The notes below the pieces were generated by a model that saw only the letters and a list, made by a program, of their open reading frames with translations, was not told the DNA's origin and searched no databases. Positions 50,926-61,729 of a DNA stretch of 64,000 bases are shown in pieces. Origin of the DNA: Streptomyces sp. NRRL S-455 (lineage in GTDB: Bacteria > Actinomycetota > Actinomycetes > Streptomycetales > Streptomycetaceae); the NCBI RefSeq assembly GCF_000717875.1, contig NZ_JOCT01000001.1:186001-250000 (forward strand). Direction: 5' to 3'. The position numbers and the translations under genes were made by a program. Numbering within the stretch: the first letter of the stretch is position 1; the number at the start of each line of letters is the position of its first letter.

Positions 50926-52296
50926 TCACTGGAACTGTGCGAAGAACCTCCAGATCTCTGCCTTGGTCCAGGTGGTGACACCGCTTTCGTTCGGGGAGCC
51001 CTCGACCGGACCGGGCATGTGGCCGCCGTCGAACGCCGCCCATTGGACCGGATACCCGGCACGGCAGCCCGAGTAGGTGGTGGTGATGTGCGTTCGGCTG
51101 CCGGGCGCGGGCTCGCGCGGGCTCTGCGGGGTGCAGCCGTTGTTGCTGACGAATTTGTCGCGCAGGGACCGTCCTTGCCCGATGTTGAGGACGGAGTCGC
51201 TGATGCCGTGAATGCCGAAGTAGGCGATGGGCTGGGTGCCGCCGCTGCACCCGCTGATCTGGGCGCCGGAGATGACCGCGACGGCCCTGAAGACGTTCGC
51301 CCGGCTGCATGCGAGGGCGTAGCTCATGCCGCCGCCCCAGCTGAATCCCGTGGCGAAACGCTGTGCCGGGTTGACGCAGAGGCCGCTCTCGATGCGCCGG
51401 ATCATGTCGTCGACGAAGGTGACGTCCTCACCGCCCGAATTGGCCCAGCCGTTGCCGAGGCCCTGGGGGGCGACGAGAATCGCGCTGTTGTTCGACTGTT
51501 CCTGTTGGCCGTAGTAGGACCAGGCGTTCCCGCTCGTGCCGCCCGAGGCGACGTCGCCGGCGGTTCCGCCCCGCCAGTGGAACGCGAAGATCAACCGGTA
51601 GGGGCGGCTGTTGTCGTAGTTGGCGGGGACCCTGAGGATGAAGCTGCGGCTCTTACCGCCGCTCTGGATCGTGTGCGTACCGCTCGCCAGAGTCGGTGCG
51701 CTGCCGCATCCGCCGCCACCACCGGACGACAGCTTGATCATCTGCCATTGCTGGTTGGCGCCGCCCCAGTCGCTGTACTGGACGACGTTGCCTCCGTCGG
51801 CGGTGGAGGCGCCCTGCACCTCCACCGCCTTGCCGCTGGTGCGGTTGATCAGCCGGACGTGGCCCGCGTCGGAGTCGGCCAGGCGGAACTGCTGGTTGGC
51901 CCCGTTGTGGTCGGCCCACTGCTGGATCGCGGCACCGTCCGCGGCCGAGGCGCCGGCCACGTCGAGAACCTTGCCCGAATGCCGGGCCTTGAGCCGGTAG
52001 AAGCCGCCGCCGGAGTCCACGAACTGCCACTGCTGGTTGGCTCCGTCGTTGCGTGTCCACTGGTTGACCCGCGCGCCGTCGGCGGTGGACGTGCCGGAGA
52101 CGTCCAGCGCCTTGCCGCTGTTGCGGTTGACCAGGGTGTACCACGCATTGGTGTCCACCGTCGCCGCCTCGGCCGGCGCCGGGTTCACCGCGGCGAGCGT
52201 GCCGATCGCGAGCGTCGCCGCCACCACGGCGGCGACCCGGGACCACCAGCGCTGTCTTGGTGGAGGGGCGGGAGAAACCGCACCGTAGGTCTTCAT
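50926..52296 (-). CDS. Secreted CBM13 (ricin-type) esterase of the PHB-depolymerase/LpqC type
   Basis: The 456-residue precursor has a signal peptide (residues about 18-44). An N-terminal beta-trefoil CBM13 (45-190) follows, with three repeats ending in QQW/QQF motifs ([34 protein letters not shown]). After a Gly/Ser linker comes a serine esterase domain (200-456) with FAFHWRGG, the nucleophile ATGFSWGGGMSYA and a late FDGGHMPGPVEG His. It is likely an acetyl xylan or feruloyl esterase acting with the xylanase encoded 31 bp upstream in the same operon. Confidence 0.87.
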   Translation of the reverse strand: MKTYGAVSPAPPPRQRWWSRVAAVVAATLAIGTLAAVNPAPAEAATVDTNAWYTLVNRNSGKALDVSGTSTADGARVNQWTRNDGANQQWQFVDSGGGFYRLKARHSGKVLDVAGASAADGAAIQQWADHNGANQQFRLADSDAGHVRLINRTSGKAVEVQGASTADGGNVVQYSDWGGANQQWQMIKLSSGGGGGCGSAPTLASGTHTIQSGGKSRSFILRVPANYDNSRPYRLIFAFHWRGGTAGDVASGGTSGNAWSYYGQQEQSNNSAILVAPQGLGNGWANSGGEDVTFVDDMIRRIESGLCVNPAQRFATGFSWGGGMSYALACSRANVFRAVAVISGAQISGCSGGTQPIAYFGIHGISDSVLNIGQGRSLRDKFVSNNGCTPQSPREPAPGSRTHITTTYSGCRAGYPVQWAAFDGGHMPGPVEGSPNESGVTTWTKAEIWRFFAQFQ

Positions 52297-52327
52297 CGAT
52301 TCACCCCTTCGTTCGTGACAGGTCCCA

Positions 52328-53992
<1,665 letters not shown>

Positions 53993-54154
53993 TCAGCCGG
54001 GGGATCGCCACGCGGCGTCGCGTACCTCTCCAACTGCGCGAATGGCCAGGATGCGCAGGTGCGAACCTCACCGGAACGTGACGGGGTGGCGCAGGCTTTG
54101 GTGCGCGGATCTGTCGTGCAGCTATGCGTGGATCTGCCGTGCAGCACAGACGTG

Positions 54155-54170
54155 GTTCGACGTTTCGAAC
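54155..54170. promoter_or_regulatory. GTTCGA-N4-TCGAAC palindrome
   Basis: This is a perfect 6+6 dyad with a 4-bp spacer (CGTT). It is the most symmetric member of the motif set shared with 38951-38966 and 63469-63484. Confidence 0.6.
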
Positions 54171-54202
54171 TGCGTCCGGTTCCTCAGGCACGGATGATTG
54201 AG

Positions 54203-54226
54203 GTATTGACGATGCATCGTCAATAC
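54203..54226. promoter_or_regulatory. 24-bp perfect palindrome
   Basis: GTATTGACGATG is followed directly by its exact reverse complement. A perfect 12+12 dyad with no spacer in a divergent promoter region strongly suggests a repressor operator. Its AT content is high for the region. Confidence 0.7.
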
Positions 54227-54385
54227 TCGCCGCAGAAAAAGTTTCCGTTCCTCGCTCGAAACTTCCGGACCCAGCCGGACGCAGAACGCCCGGCGCCGCC
54301 GTCGGCGGATGCCGCAGGCCGTCGGCGCGACAACTCGCCGAGCCGGAAGGGCAGGCGCTGTTTGTGGACAGATCGGTGACAAGCC

Positions 54386-54414
54386 TTGACCCGAGGGCCC
54401 CACATTCCTAGCTT
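54386..54414 (+). promoter_or_regulatory. GH62 gene promoter
   Basis: TTGACC and TAGCTT are separated by 17 bp. Transcription would start near 54421, leaving a leader of about 115 nt that contains the palindrome at 54442. Confidence 0.7.
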
Positions 54415-54441
54415 GTGGGCGTCCGAGCTTCCGGGAATTCT

Positions 54442-54455
54442 TCGAAATATTTCGA
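54442..54455. promoter_or_regulatory. TCGAAAT-ATTTCGA operator in the GH62 leader
   Basis: A 14-bp perfect palindrome lies about 20 bp downstream of the predicted transcription start. It fits the CGAA-N-TTCG style reported for xylose/xylan repressors (BxlR/XlnR type) in streptomycetes, with one more central base pair. A repressor here would block elongation. Confidence 0.5.
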
Positions 54456-54534
54456 GATTGTCCCTGCCTCACGGCACGTCCGCTCCGCGGTTCATCGGGG
54501 TCACCTCACCCCCACACCCAAAGGAGGCCCTCTG

Positions 54535-56001
54535 ATGTGGTTTCGCCACCCCTCCCCCGTCCGCCTGAGACGCTTACTCGCCGTCCTCGCGCCCTTGCTG
54601 CTCGTGGCCACCTTCCTCGGTGCCCAGCCCGCCGGCGCGGCGACCGTAGACCCCAACGCTTCGTATGTGCTGGTCAACCGCAACAGCGGCAAGGCCCTGG
54701 ATGTGTACAACATGGCGACCGCCGATGGCGCCCGCATCACCCAGTGGACCAGGAACGATCAGAACCAGCAGCAGTGGCAGTTCGTCGATTCCGGGGACGG
54801 CTACTACCGCATCAAGTCCCGCCACTCGGGCAAGGTGCTGGACGTCCACAACCGGTCCACCGCGAACGGAGGCTCGATCGTCCAGTGGGCCGACCTGAAC
54901 GGTGCCAACCAGCAGTGGCGGCTGGCCGACAGCCCGGATGGCTACGTGAGGCTCATTTCGCGACACAGCAACAAGGCCCTCGAAGTGCAAGGCGCCTCCA
55001 CCGCCGACAACGCGAACGTCGTCCAGTACGACGACTGGGGCGGCGCCAACCAGCAATGGCAGCTCGTCAAGGTCGGCGGCGGCAGCACCGGCCCGTGCGA
55101 TCTTCCGCCGACCTACCGCTGGACATCGACGGGCGCGCTGGCGCAGCCCAAGCCGGGGTGGGTCTCGCTCAAGGACTTCACCGTGGTCCCCTACAACGGC
55201 AGGCAGCTCGTCTATGCGACGACGCACGACACGGGGACGCGATGGGGTTCGATGAACTTCGGCCTGTTCACCAACTGGCCGGAGATGGCCTCGGCCAGCC
55301 AGAACACGATGTCGGCCTCCACCGTCGCGCCCACGCTCTTCTACTTCGCGCCGAAGAACATCTGGGTGCTCGCCTACCAGTGGGGTAGGACCGCCTTCTC
55401 CTACCGGACGTCGAGCGACCCCACCAACCCGAATGGCTGGTCATCCGAGCAGGTGCTCTTCTCCGGAAGCATCTCCGGCTCCGGAACCGGACCCATCGAC
55501 CAGACGCTCATCGCTGACGGGACGAACATGTACCTGTTCTTCGCCGGCGACAACGGCAAGATCTACCGGGCCAGTATGCCGATCGGGAACTTCCCGGGCA
55601 GCTTCGGCACGAACTCGACCGTGGTCATGAGCGATACGACGAACAACCTGTTCGAAGCCCCGCAGGTCTACAAGCTCCAGGGCCAGAACCGCTACCTCAT
55701 GATCGTCGAGGCGATCGGCTCGCAGGGCCGCTACTTCCGCTCGTTCACGGCCACCAGTCTGAACGGCTCATGGACGCCCCAGGCCGCGACCGAGAGCAAT
55801 CCCTTCGCCGGCAAGGCCAACAGTGGCGCCACCTGGACCAACGACATCAGCCATGGCGAACTGATCCGCACCAACCCTGATCAGACCATGACCGTCGATC
55901 CCTGCAATCTGCAGCTGCTCTACCAGGGGCGCAGCCCCAACTCAGGCGGCGACTACGGCCTCCTGCCCTACCGTCCGGGTCTGCTGACACTGCGGCGCTG
56001 A
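54535..56001 (+). CDS. abfB: Secreted alpha-L-arabinofuranosidase, CBM13 + GH62
   Basis: The 488-residue precursor has a signal peptide (residues about 1-36, ending AGA). An N-terminal CBM13 trefoil (37-180) with three QQW repeats is closely similar to that of the esterase at 50926. A GH62 five-bladed propeller (190-488) follows, with [40 protein letters not shown] and a SHGELIR segment. GH62 enzymes remove arabinose side chains from arabinoxylan, opening it to the divergent xylanase. AAAGGAGG precedes the ATG at 54535. Symbol by analogy with S. lividans AbfB. Confidence 0.92.
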   Translation: MWFRHPSPVRLRRLLAVLAPLLLVATFLGAQPAGAATVDPNASYVLVNRNSGKALDVYNMATADGARITQWTRNDQNQQQWQFVDSGDGYYRIKSRHSGKVLDVHNRSTANGGSIVQWADLNGANQQWRLADSPDGYVRLISRHSNKALEVQGASTADNANVVQYDDWGGANQQWQLVKVGGGSTGPCDLPPTYRWTSTGALAQPKPGWVSLKDFTVVPYNGRQLVYATTHDTGTRWGSMNFGLFTNWPEMASASQNTMSASTVAPTLFYFAPKNIWVLAYQWGRTAFSYRTSSDPTNPNGWSSEQVLFSGSISGSGTGPIDQTLIADGTNMYLFFAGDNGKIYRASMPIGNFPGSFGTNSTVVMSDTTNNLFEAPQVYKLQGQNRYLMIVEAIGSQGRYFRSFTATSLNGSWTPQAATESNPFAGKANSGATWTNDISHGELIRTNPDQTMTVDPCNLQLLYQGRSPNSGGDYGLLPYRPGLLTLRR

Positions 56002-56016
56002 CGGCATGACACGGGT

Positions 56017-56068
56017 CCGGCTCCGGTATGGAGCCGGCGTGGCGGGCTCGGCTCAAGGCCGAGCCCGC
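56017..56068. terminator. Two tandem hairpins after the GH62 gene
   Basis: CCGGCTCC-N5-GGAGCCGG (56017-56037) is followed by GCGGGCTCGGC-N5-GCCGAGCCCGC (56042-56068), both perfect. They lie between convergent genes and can act on both strands. Confidence 0.75.
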
Positions 56069-56108
56069 TCGTGTCGGGCGTGAGCACCTCTGTGGCAACA
56101 GGCACGCC

Positions 56109-57440
56109 TCAGAGATTCAGCAGGTCTCGTGTCCGCACCGGCATGCCCGTTTCGAAGGAGCGGTTCGCGGCGAGTCCGGTGACCAGCGAAAGGGCCCCGT
56201 CGCCGGCGTCGGCCGCGCGGTGCAAGGGGTCGGGCGCCGGGGTGCCGAACAGGTCCTCAAGCATGCGCACGTCACCGCCGCCGTGGCCGCCTTCGCCGGT
56301 CGCGACCTCGATCTCACGGGGCCGCTCCCAGAAGGGGCGAAGCAGCAGTTCGGTACGTCCGGCGGTGTCGGCCGTCTCCGCGCCGTGCAGGACGGGGTCG
56401 GAGATGTGCGTCCGCATCCGGGACGGGGTCCAGGTGGACTCCTCCACCAACAGTTCCAGGCGTCCCTGGCTGCCGTTGAAGGCGATGCGGTAGCCCTCCC
56501 ACGGGGCGTAGGCGTTGAGGTGGTACGTGAGGGTGGCGCCGGTGGCATACCTGACCAGTACCGCCATGTCGTCCTCGATCGTGACCCCGGGGGCGAACAC
56601 GTTCTGGTCACGGTGGTAGCCGTCTTCTGCCTCCGCGTTCAGGTACAGCGCGCTGAGCAGGGGCGAGTCGGCCAGGTGTATCGCGAACGGGTCGGTCTGG
56701 GCTGCGGTGGAGCCGTGGGCCCGGGCGTAGTCGCGGGCGAGGTTCCGGCGCCGGCCGGCCTCGTCGCCGTAGAAGAACAGGCCGCCCTGTGCGTAGACCG
56801 TCTCGGGCCGGGTGCCGAGCCACCAGTTGACCAGGTCGAAGTGGTGGGTGGACTTGTGGACCATCAAGCCGCCGGAATTGGCCTTGTCCCGGTGCCAGCG
56901 GCGGAAGTAGTCGGCGCCGTGGCGCAGGTCGAGGAGCCACTCGAAGTGCACGGAGCCGACCTCGCCGATCTCCCCGGCGGAGATGAGTTCCCGCACGGCG
57001 GAGTGCACCGGGTTGTAGCGGTAGTTGAAGGCGACGCGGACCTCGCGTCCGGTGCGCCGCTGGGCTTCCAGGATGCGGCGGGCCTTGTCGGCGTCGGTGG
57101 TCATGGGCTTCTCGGTGACCACGTCGCAGCCTGCTTCGAGGGCGCGCACGATGTAGTGGTCGTGGGTGTGATCCACCGTGCACACCACGACCAGGTCGAT
57201 CCGTTCGCGGCGCAGCATCTCGTCGAAGTCCTCGGCCGGGTACGCCGGTACGGGCGACCGGCCCGGGTGGATGTCCGCGATCCAGGTGTTGTGGACCGCC
57301 ATCCGGTGCGAGTTGACATCGCAGAAGCCGGCCAGCTCGAACCGGTCCGCGTACGGACCGGCCAGCGCTTGGGTGAACAGCCGGGCGCGAGCGCCCAGGC
57401 CGACCACGGCGGCTCGGCGGCGTGCGGTGCCGGACGACAT
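56109..57440 (-). CDS. Gfo/Idh/MocA family oxidoreductase
   Basis: The 443-residue protein has an N-terminal Rossmann NAD(P) domain (AAVVGLGARARLF), the family EKP motif with the catalytic Lys in CDVVTEKPMTTD, and a C-terminal beta-sheet domain. FNYRYNPVH and GGLMVHKSTHHFDLVNWWLG supply the substrate-side His/Asp. These enzymes oxidise or reduce sugars, inositols or their glycosides in the cytosol. No signal peptide is present. GGAG precedes the ATG. Its place among glycan-degrading genes suggests sugar catabolism. Confidence 0.88.
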   Translation of the reverse strand: MSSGTARRRAAVVGLGARARLFTQALAGPYADRFELAGFCDVNSHRMAVHNTWIADIHPGRSPVPAYPAEDFDEMLRRERIDLVVVCTVDHTHDHYIVRALEAGCDVVTEKPMTTDADKARRILEAQRRTGREVRVAFNYRYNPVHSAVRELISAGEIGEVGSVHFEWLLDLRHGADYFRRWHRDKANSGGLMVHKSTHHFDLVNWWLGTRPETVYAQGGLFFYGDEAGRRRNLARDYARAHGSTAAQTDPFAIHLADSPLLSALYLNAEAEDGYHRDQNVFAPGVTIEDDMAVLVRYATGATLTYHLNAYAPWEGYRIAFNGSQGRLELLVEESTWTPSRMRTHISDPVLHGAETADTAGRTELLLRPFWERPREIEVATGEGGHGGGDVRMLEDLFGTPAPDPLHRAADAGDGALSLVTGLAANRSFETGMPVRTRDLLNL

Positions 57441-57701
57441 GGAGGATCTCCGTTCATGGATGAGGAGGGGGTGCTTGATGGTGTCACGCGCAAGCTCAGC
57501 GCAGCACGGGCAACCACGAGTCCGCGGCCGTGGCGGCGAGGGTCGGCGGACCCAGGACTACCGAAGGAGCAGGACCCGAGCCATGGTCGGCAGTACGGCG
57601 GCGGCAAGGGAGGCACACCCCGCAGCCCCACCGCCAGGAGGCACACCCCGCGACCACTGGACGACGAGGAAGACGAAGAACGCGATCCGCCGCCGGTACG
57701 G

Positions 57702-60134
57702 TCAATCCGGCAGGGGCTGTTCGGCCCAGATCGTCTTGCCCACCGGCGTATGACGGCTGCCCCAGCGCTCGGCGACCTGGGCGACGAGCAGCAGTCCGCG
57801 GCCGCCCTCGTCGAAGACCCGGGCCCGCCGCAAGTGCGGGGCGGCGCTGCTGCCGTCGGAGACCTCGCAGACGAGTACGTCGGCGCGGATGAGCCGCAGC
57901 TCGATGGGTGCGTGGCCGTACCGGATGGCGTTGGTGACCAGCTCGCTGACGATCAGCTCGGTGGTGAACTCGAGCTCGGTCAGCCCCCAGGCGGCCAGTT
58001 GTTCGCTCGCCATCCGGCGGGCCCGCGCGACGGCCGCGGGTTGCAGGGGCAGCTGCCAGACGCGTACCTGGTCGGCGCCGAACGCACGGGTGCGGGCCAG
58101 GAGCAGGACGATGTCGTCGGCGGCGGGGTCGGCCCGCACCTTGCGCAGCACCTCCTCACAGGCTTCCTCGAGGTCGGCGGCCGGGCGCCGCAGCGCCTCG
58201 CTCAGCAGCTCCAGTCCGGCGTCGATGTCACGACCAGGCGGCTCGACCAGGCCGTCGGTGTAGAAGGCGAGCAGGCTGCCTTCGCCCACGTCGACCCGGG
58301 CCGCCTCGAAGGGCAGTCCGCCCACGCCGAGCGGTGGCCCGGCGGGCAGATCCAGGACCTGCGCGGTCCCGTCGGACTTCACCAGGATGGGCGGTGGGTG
58401 CCCGGCCCGGGCCATGTCGCACCGGCCGGCGACGGGGTCGTAGACGGCGTAGAGGCAGGTGGCCCCGACCTCCCCAGAGGTCTCCTCCCCCTGCCCTCGT
58501 GTGTCCGGGCCCTCCTCCCGGTCGAGACGGATCACCAGGTCGTCCAGCCGGGTGAGCAGTTCGTCGGGCGCGAAGTCGGCGTCGGCGAGGGTGCGTACCG
58601 CGGTGCGCAGGCGGCCCATCGTGGCCGAGGCGTGTACCCCTTGGCCCACGACGTCGCCCACCACCAGCGCGACCCGTCCGCCGGACAGGGCGATGACGTC
58701 GAACCAGTCGCCGCCGATCTCGTTCCCGGAACCGGCGGGGAAGTACCTGTGGGCGAGGTCCAGCGCCGGCGCCCGGGGCGGCCCCGCCGGCAGGAGGCTG
58801 CGCTGGAGAGTGATCGCGGTGTTGCGTTCGCGGGTGTAGCGGCGGGCGTTGTCGATGCTCACCGTCGCCCGTGCGGCGATCTCCTCGGCGAGCACCAGAT
58901 CGTCCTCACGGAAGGCGTCCGCGGTGCGGTGACGGAGCAGGTGCATCACGCCCAGGGTGACGCCGCGGGCACGCAGCGGCACCATCATCACCGTATGGAT
59001 CCCGAATCTCCTCACGCTCCCGGCGCGGGCCGGGTGGGCCGTCGACCACTCGCGCAGCAGCGGGTCGCCCACTCGGTAGTAGGCGCCTCGGCCTGTGATC
59101 AGTACTTGAGCGGGCGGTGAGCCGGGAGGGTAGACGTCGGTGTCGCCGTCCGGGACCACGGATTCCGGGCACCCCCGCAACACCGACCGTTGCGCGGTGC
59201 GGCGGAAGACGACCTGCGTGCCGGGTGGTATCGGTTGCGGCTCATGTCCCTGGACGACCGACTCCAGCAGGTCGACGGTGACGAAGTCGGCGAACCCGTC
59301 CACCGCCACCTCGGCCAGTTCCTCGGCCGTTCGGGTCACGTCCAGGGTGCTGCCGATACGCGTACTGGCGTCGTTGAGCACCGCCAGGCGGCGCCGGGCC
59401 CAGTACTGCTCGGTGATGTCGATCACCAGCGCCGACATTCCCAGCACCTCCCCTGCCCGGTTCTTCAGCGGGGAGAGGAAGACCGACCACGCGTGATCGC
59501 GGATCTCACCGGAGGCCCGGAAGGGCTGTTCCTCGCGAACGATCATCTCCCCGGTGCGCACCACCTGCCGCTGAAGGCGGTCGATCTCGTCCAGGGGCGG
59601 CTCGGGGTAGATCTCCCACAGGGTCTTGCCTCTCATCTCCTCCTGTGTGAGCCCCATGGCACGGCTCATCACCTGGTTGCAGGTCACGAACCGCGCCTCA
59701 CGGTCGTAGACGGCCACCGGAAGCGGGAGCTGCGCGAGCGTGAGGTCCCACAGCTCCGTGGTCTCCGTGTCCGTCGGCCCGGCGGGATACGTCACGGCCG
59801 CCGGGGTGACGACCCAAGCGGTCCTGCCGTCAGCGTCCGCCAGCGGCGTGCCCCGGAGCTGCACCTTGACGCGGTCTCCGTCCCGCTTCCGCAGCCCCAC
59901 ATCACTCGTCCACGGTTCACCGGCGGCCAGGTGGCGCCGCATCGCGAGGGGCAGCCGCGCGGAGAGCAGGCGGACGGCCGGCAGGCCCACCACCTCCTCG
60001 GGCTGGTATCCGAGCAGCCGCCCGGCCCCCGCGCTCCACACCATCACCGCACCGCGTGCGTCGATGACGACGGCGAAGTCCTCGGGCGCTGCCGCGCCCC
60101 CTGCTCCTGTGGTCGTGTCGGGTTGGTTGTCCAT
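57702..60134 (-). CDS. PAS-PAS-GAF-SpoIIE phosphatase with C-terminal anti-sigma-type ATPase domain
   Basis: The 810-residue protein has two PAS domains (about 18-115 and 125-245; the second with MGLTQEEMRGKTLWEIYPEP). A GAF domain (about 265-430) and a PP2C/SpoIIE phosphatase domain (about 445-660) follow. The phosphatase metal-binding Asp residues are in GGDWFDV, VVGDVVGQG, YTDGLVE and DDIVLL. A HATPase_c domain like RsbW (about 680-805) has the N box ELVTNAIRYG. This is the actinobacterial stress-signalling type that controls anti-sigma antagonists. GGGAAG precedes the ATG at 60132-60134. Confidence 0.92.
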   Translation of the reverse strand: MDNQPDTTTGAGGAAAPEDFAVVIDARGAVMVWSAGAGRLLGYQPEEVVGLPAVRLLSARLPLAMRRHLAAGEPWTSDVGLRKRDGDRVKVQLRGTPLADADGRTAWVVTPAAVTYPAGPTDTETTELWDLTLAQLPLPVAVYDREARFVTCNQVMSRAMGLTQEEMRGKTLWEIYPEPPLDEIDRLQRQVVRTGEMIVREEQPFRASGEIRDHAWSVFLSPLKNRAGEVLGMSALVIDITEQYWARRRLAVLNDASTRIGSTLDVTRTAEELAEVAVDGFADFVTVDLLESVVQGHEPQPIPPGTQVVFRRTAQRSVLRGCPESVVPDGDTDVYPPGSPPAQVLITGRGAYYRVGDPLLREWSTAHPARAGSVRRFGIHTVMMVPLRARGVTLGVMHLLRHRTADAFREDDLVLAEEIAARATVSIDNARRYTRERNTAITLQRSLLPAGPPRAPALDLAHRYFPAGSGNEIGGDWFDVIALSGGRVALVVGDVVGQGVHASATMGRLRTAVRTLADADFAPDELLTRLDDLVIRLDREEGPDTRGQGEETSGEVGATCLYAVYDPVAGRCDMARAGHPPPILVKSDGTAQVLDLPAGPPLGVGGLPFEAARVDVGEGSLLAFYTDGLVEPPGRDIDAGLELLSEALRRPAADLEEACEEVLRKVRADPAADDIVLLLARTRAFGADQVRVWQLPLQPAAVARARRMASEQLAAWGLTELEFTTELIVSELVTNAIRYGHAPIELRLIRADVLVCEVSDGSSAAPHLRRARVFDEGGRGLLLVAQVAERWGSRHTPVGKTIWAEQPLPD

Positions 60135-60253
60135 GGAGGCTTCCCGACTTCGTTCCCGCCGCGCCCTGCACGGCCTGCGGCACCCATGGCGGGCGCTGCC
60201 TTCAGCATCCCGCCGCAGCCCACCTCGCTCAACCGCCACGGCCACCCAGAGGC

Positions 60254-60283
60254 TTGTCAGGGACATGCGGGCGCCCTTACAGT
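60254..60283 (+). promoter_or_regulatory. GH12 cellulase promoter
   Basis: TTGTCA (60254-60259) and TACAGT (60278-60283) are separated by 18 bp. Transcription would begin near 60290, just before the CebR-type box. Confidence 0.6.
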
Positions 60284-60300
60284 CCGCGGTAGACAACCTG

Positions 60301-60314
60301 TGGGAGCGCTCCCA
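60301..60314. promoter_or_regulatory. Perfect CebR operator
   Basis: TGGGAGCGCTCCCA matches the streptomycete CebR consensus exactly. It lies about 10 bp after the predicted transcription start and 63 bp before the ATG of the cellulase gene. CebR releases on binding cello-oligosaccharides, so the gene should be induced by cellulose breakdown products. Confidence 0.85.
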
Positions 60315-60376
60315 GAGTGGGGAGACGGGGGCGCCCCACGACACCCCCCTCGCCGTACCTCCGAGAGAGGTCCCAC

Positions 60377-61510
60377 ATGCGACCTTTACAGCATCTTCCC
60401 CGTACCGCACTCTGCGCGTGGGGCGCGCTCGTCACCGTGCTCGCCACTGTCGCGGCGCTCTTCGCCGCGGCGCCGCCGGCCCAGGCCGACACCACGGTCT
60501 GCGAACAGTTCGGCTCGACCGTCGTCCAGGGGCGATACGTCGTCCAGAACAACCGCTGGGGCACCAACGAGCCCCAGTGCGTCACCGCCACCGACACCGG
60601 CTTCCGGCTCACCCGGGCCGACGGCTCCGTGCCCACCACCGGCGCGCCGAAGTCGTACCCGTCCCTCTTCAACGGCTGCCACTACACCAACTGCTCTCCG
60701 GGGACCAACCTCCCCGCACAGCTCGCTCGCATCTCCAGCGCGCCGAGCAGCATCTCGTACGGCTACGTCGATGACGCCGTGTACAACGCCTCGTACGACA
60801 TCTGGCTGGACCCGACGCCCCGCACGGACGGCGTGAACCGGACCGAGATCATGATCTGGTTCAACAAGGTGGGGCCGATCCAGCCCATCGGCTCCCAGGT
60901 CGGTACGGCCACCGTCGGCGGACGCACCTGGCAGGTGTGGTCGGGCAGCAACGGCTCCAACGACGTGCTGTCCTTCGTCGCCCCGTCGGCGATCGGCAGC
61001 TGGAGCTTCGACGTGATGGACTTCGTCCGGCAGGCCGTGGCCCGCGGACTGGCACAGAACAGCTGGTACCTGACCAGCATTCAGGCAGGCTTCGAACCCT
61101 GGCGGAACGGCACGGGGCTGGCCGTGCACTCGTTCTCGTCGACCGTCAACACGGGTGGTGGGCCGGGTGGACCGGGCGGTCCGGGCGGTGCCACGACGTG
61201 CGAGGTGTCGTACGCCACCAACGTGTGGCAGGGGGGCTTCACCGCGAACGTCACCGTCGCCAACACCGGTTCGGCCCCCGTCGACGGCTGGCGCCTCGCC
61301 TTCACCCTGCCCTCCGGTCAGCACATCACCAGCGCCTGGAACGCCTCCGTCTCCCCGTCCTCGGGGTCCGTCACGGCCGGCGGCCTGGCGCACAACGCCA
61401 GCATCGCGCCCGGCGGCAGCCTGACGTTCGGCTTCCAGGGCACCTACAGCGGCGCCTTCACCGCGCCGGGCGGGTTCAGCCTCAACGGTTCCGCGTGCAC
61501 AAAGACGTGA
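60377..61510 (+). CDS. celB: Secreted endo-1,4-beta-glucanase, GH12 with CBM2
   Basis: The 377-residue precursor has a signal peptide (residues about 1-37, ending AQA). A GH12 jelly-roll domain (about 38-255) follows, with VVQNNRWGTNEPQCV, the nucleophile Glu in NRTEIMIWFN and the acid/base Glu in AGFEPWRNG. A Gly/Pro linker and a C-terminal CBM2 (about 275-377, WQGGFTANVTVANTG to LNGSACTKT) follow. It matches streptomycete CelB in size and order. GAGAGAGG precedes the ATG. It is controlled by a perfect CebR box. Confidence 0.93.
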   Translation: MRPLQHLPRTALCAWGALVTVLATVAALFAAAPPAQADTTVCEQFGSTVVQGRYVVQNNRWGTNEPQCVTATDTGFRLTRADGSVPTTGAPKSYPSLFNGCHYTNCSPGTNLPAQLARISSAPSSISYGYVDDAVYNASYDIWLDPTPRTDGVNRTEIMIWFNKVGPIQPIGSQVGTATVGGRTWQVWSGSNGSNDVLSFVAPSAIGSWSFDVMDFVRQAVARGLAQNSWYLTSIQAGFEPWRNGTGLAVHSFSSTVNTGGGPGGPGGPGGATTCEVSYATNVWQGGFTANVTVANTGSAPVDGWRLAFTLPSGQHITSAWNASVSPSSGSVTAGGLAHNASIAPGGSLTFGFQGTYSGAFTAPGGFSLNGSACTKT

Positions 61511-61555
61511 CATGAACGGGCGCCGGACTGCCGGGTGCCGCCGGCGTCACCGACA

Positions 61556-61588
61556 GCCGTCCGCGGCGAAGAAGCCGCCGCGGACGGC
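61556..61588. terminator. Hairpin terminator after the cellulase gene
   Basis: GCCGTCCGCGGC pairs perfectly with GCCGCGGACGGC across a 9-nt loop, 46 nt after the stop. Confidence 0.75.
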
Positions 61589-61602
61589 GACAGGCACACC
61601 TG

Positions 61603-61707
61603 TCACTCGGGTGCGCTCCCCGTGACGGCACACGCGGTGCCGTTGAGCGTGCAGGAACTCGGTGGGGCGGCGCTGCCGGCGTGGCAGGCCTGGAAGCCGA
61701 TGTTCAC
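61603..61707 (-). pseudogene. CBM2 C-terminal remnant
   Basis: Thirty-four codons ending in TGA read VNIGFQACHAGSAAPPSSCT then LNGTACAVTG. This is the last part of a CBM2 as seen at the end of the esterase at 16687. The rest of the module and any catalytic domain are missing. It lies 22 bp downstream of the GH27 stop on the same strand, so it could be a module lost from that gene or the tail of a deleted gene. Confidence 0.65.
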
Positions 61708-61729
61708 GCGCCGGGGTCCGGGCGGGGTG

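Noticed and set aside
57609..57651. Direct repeat GGAGGCACACCCCGC (two copies, 28 bp apart) as attachment site or repeat element
   Set aside because: Only two short copies, no integrase or mobile gene nearby, and low-complexity GC-rich surroundings.
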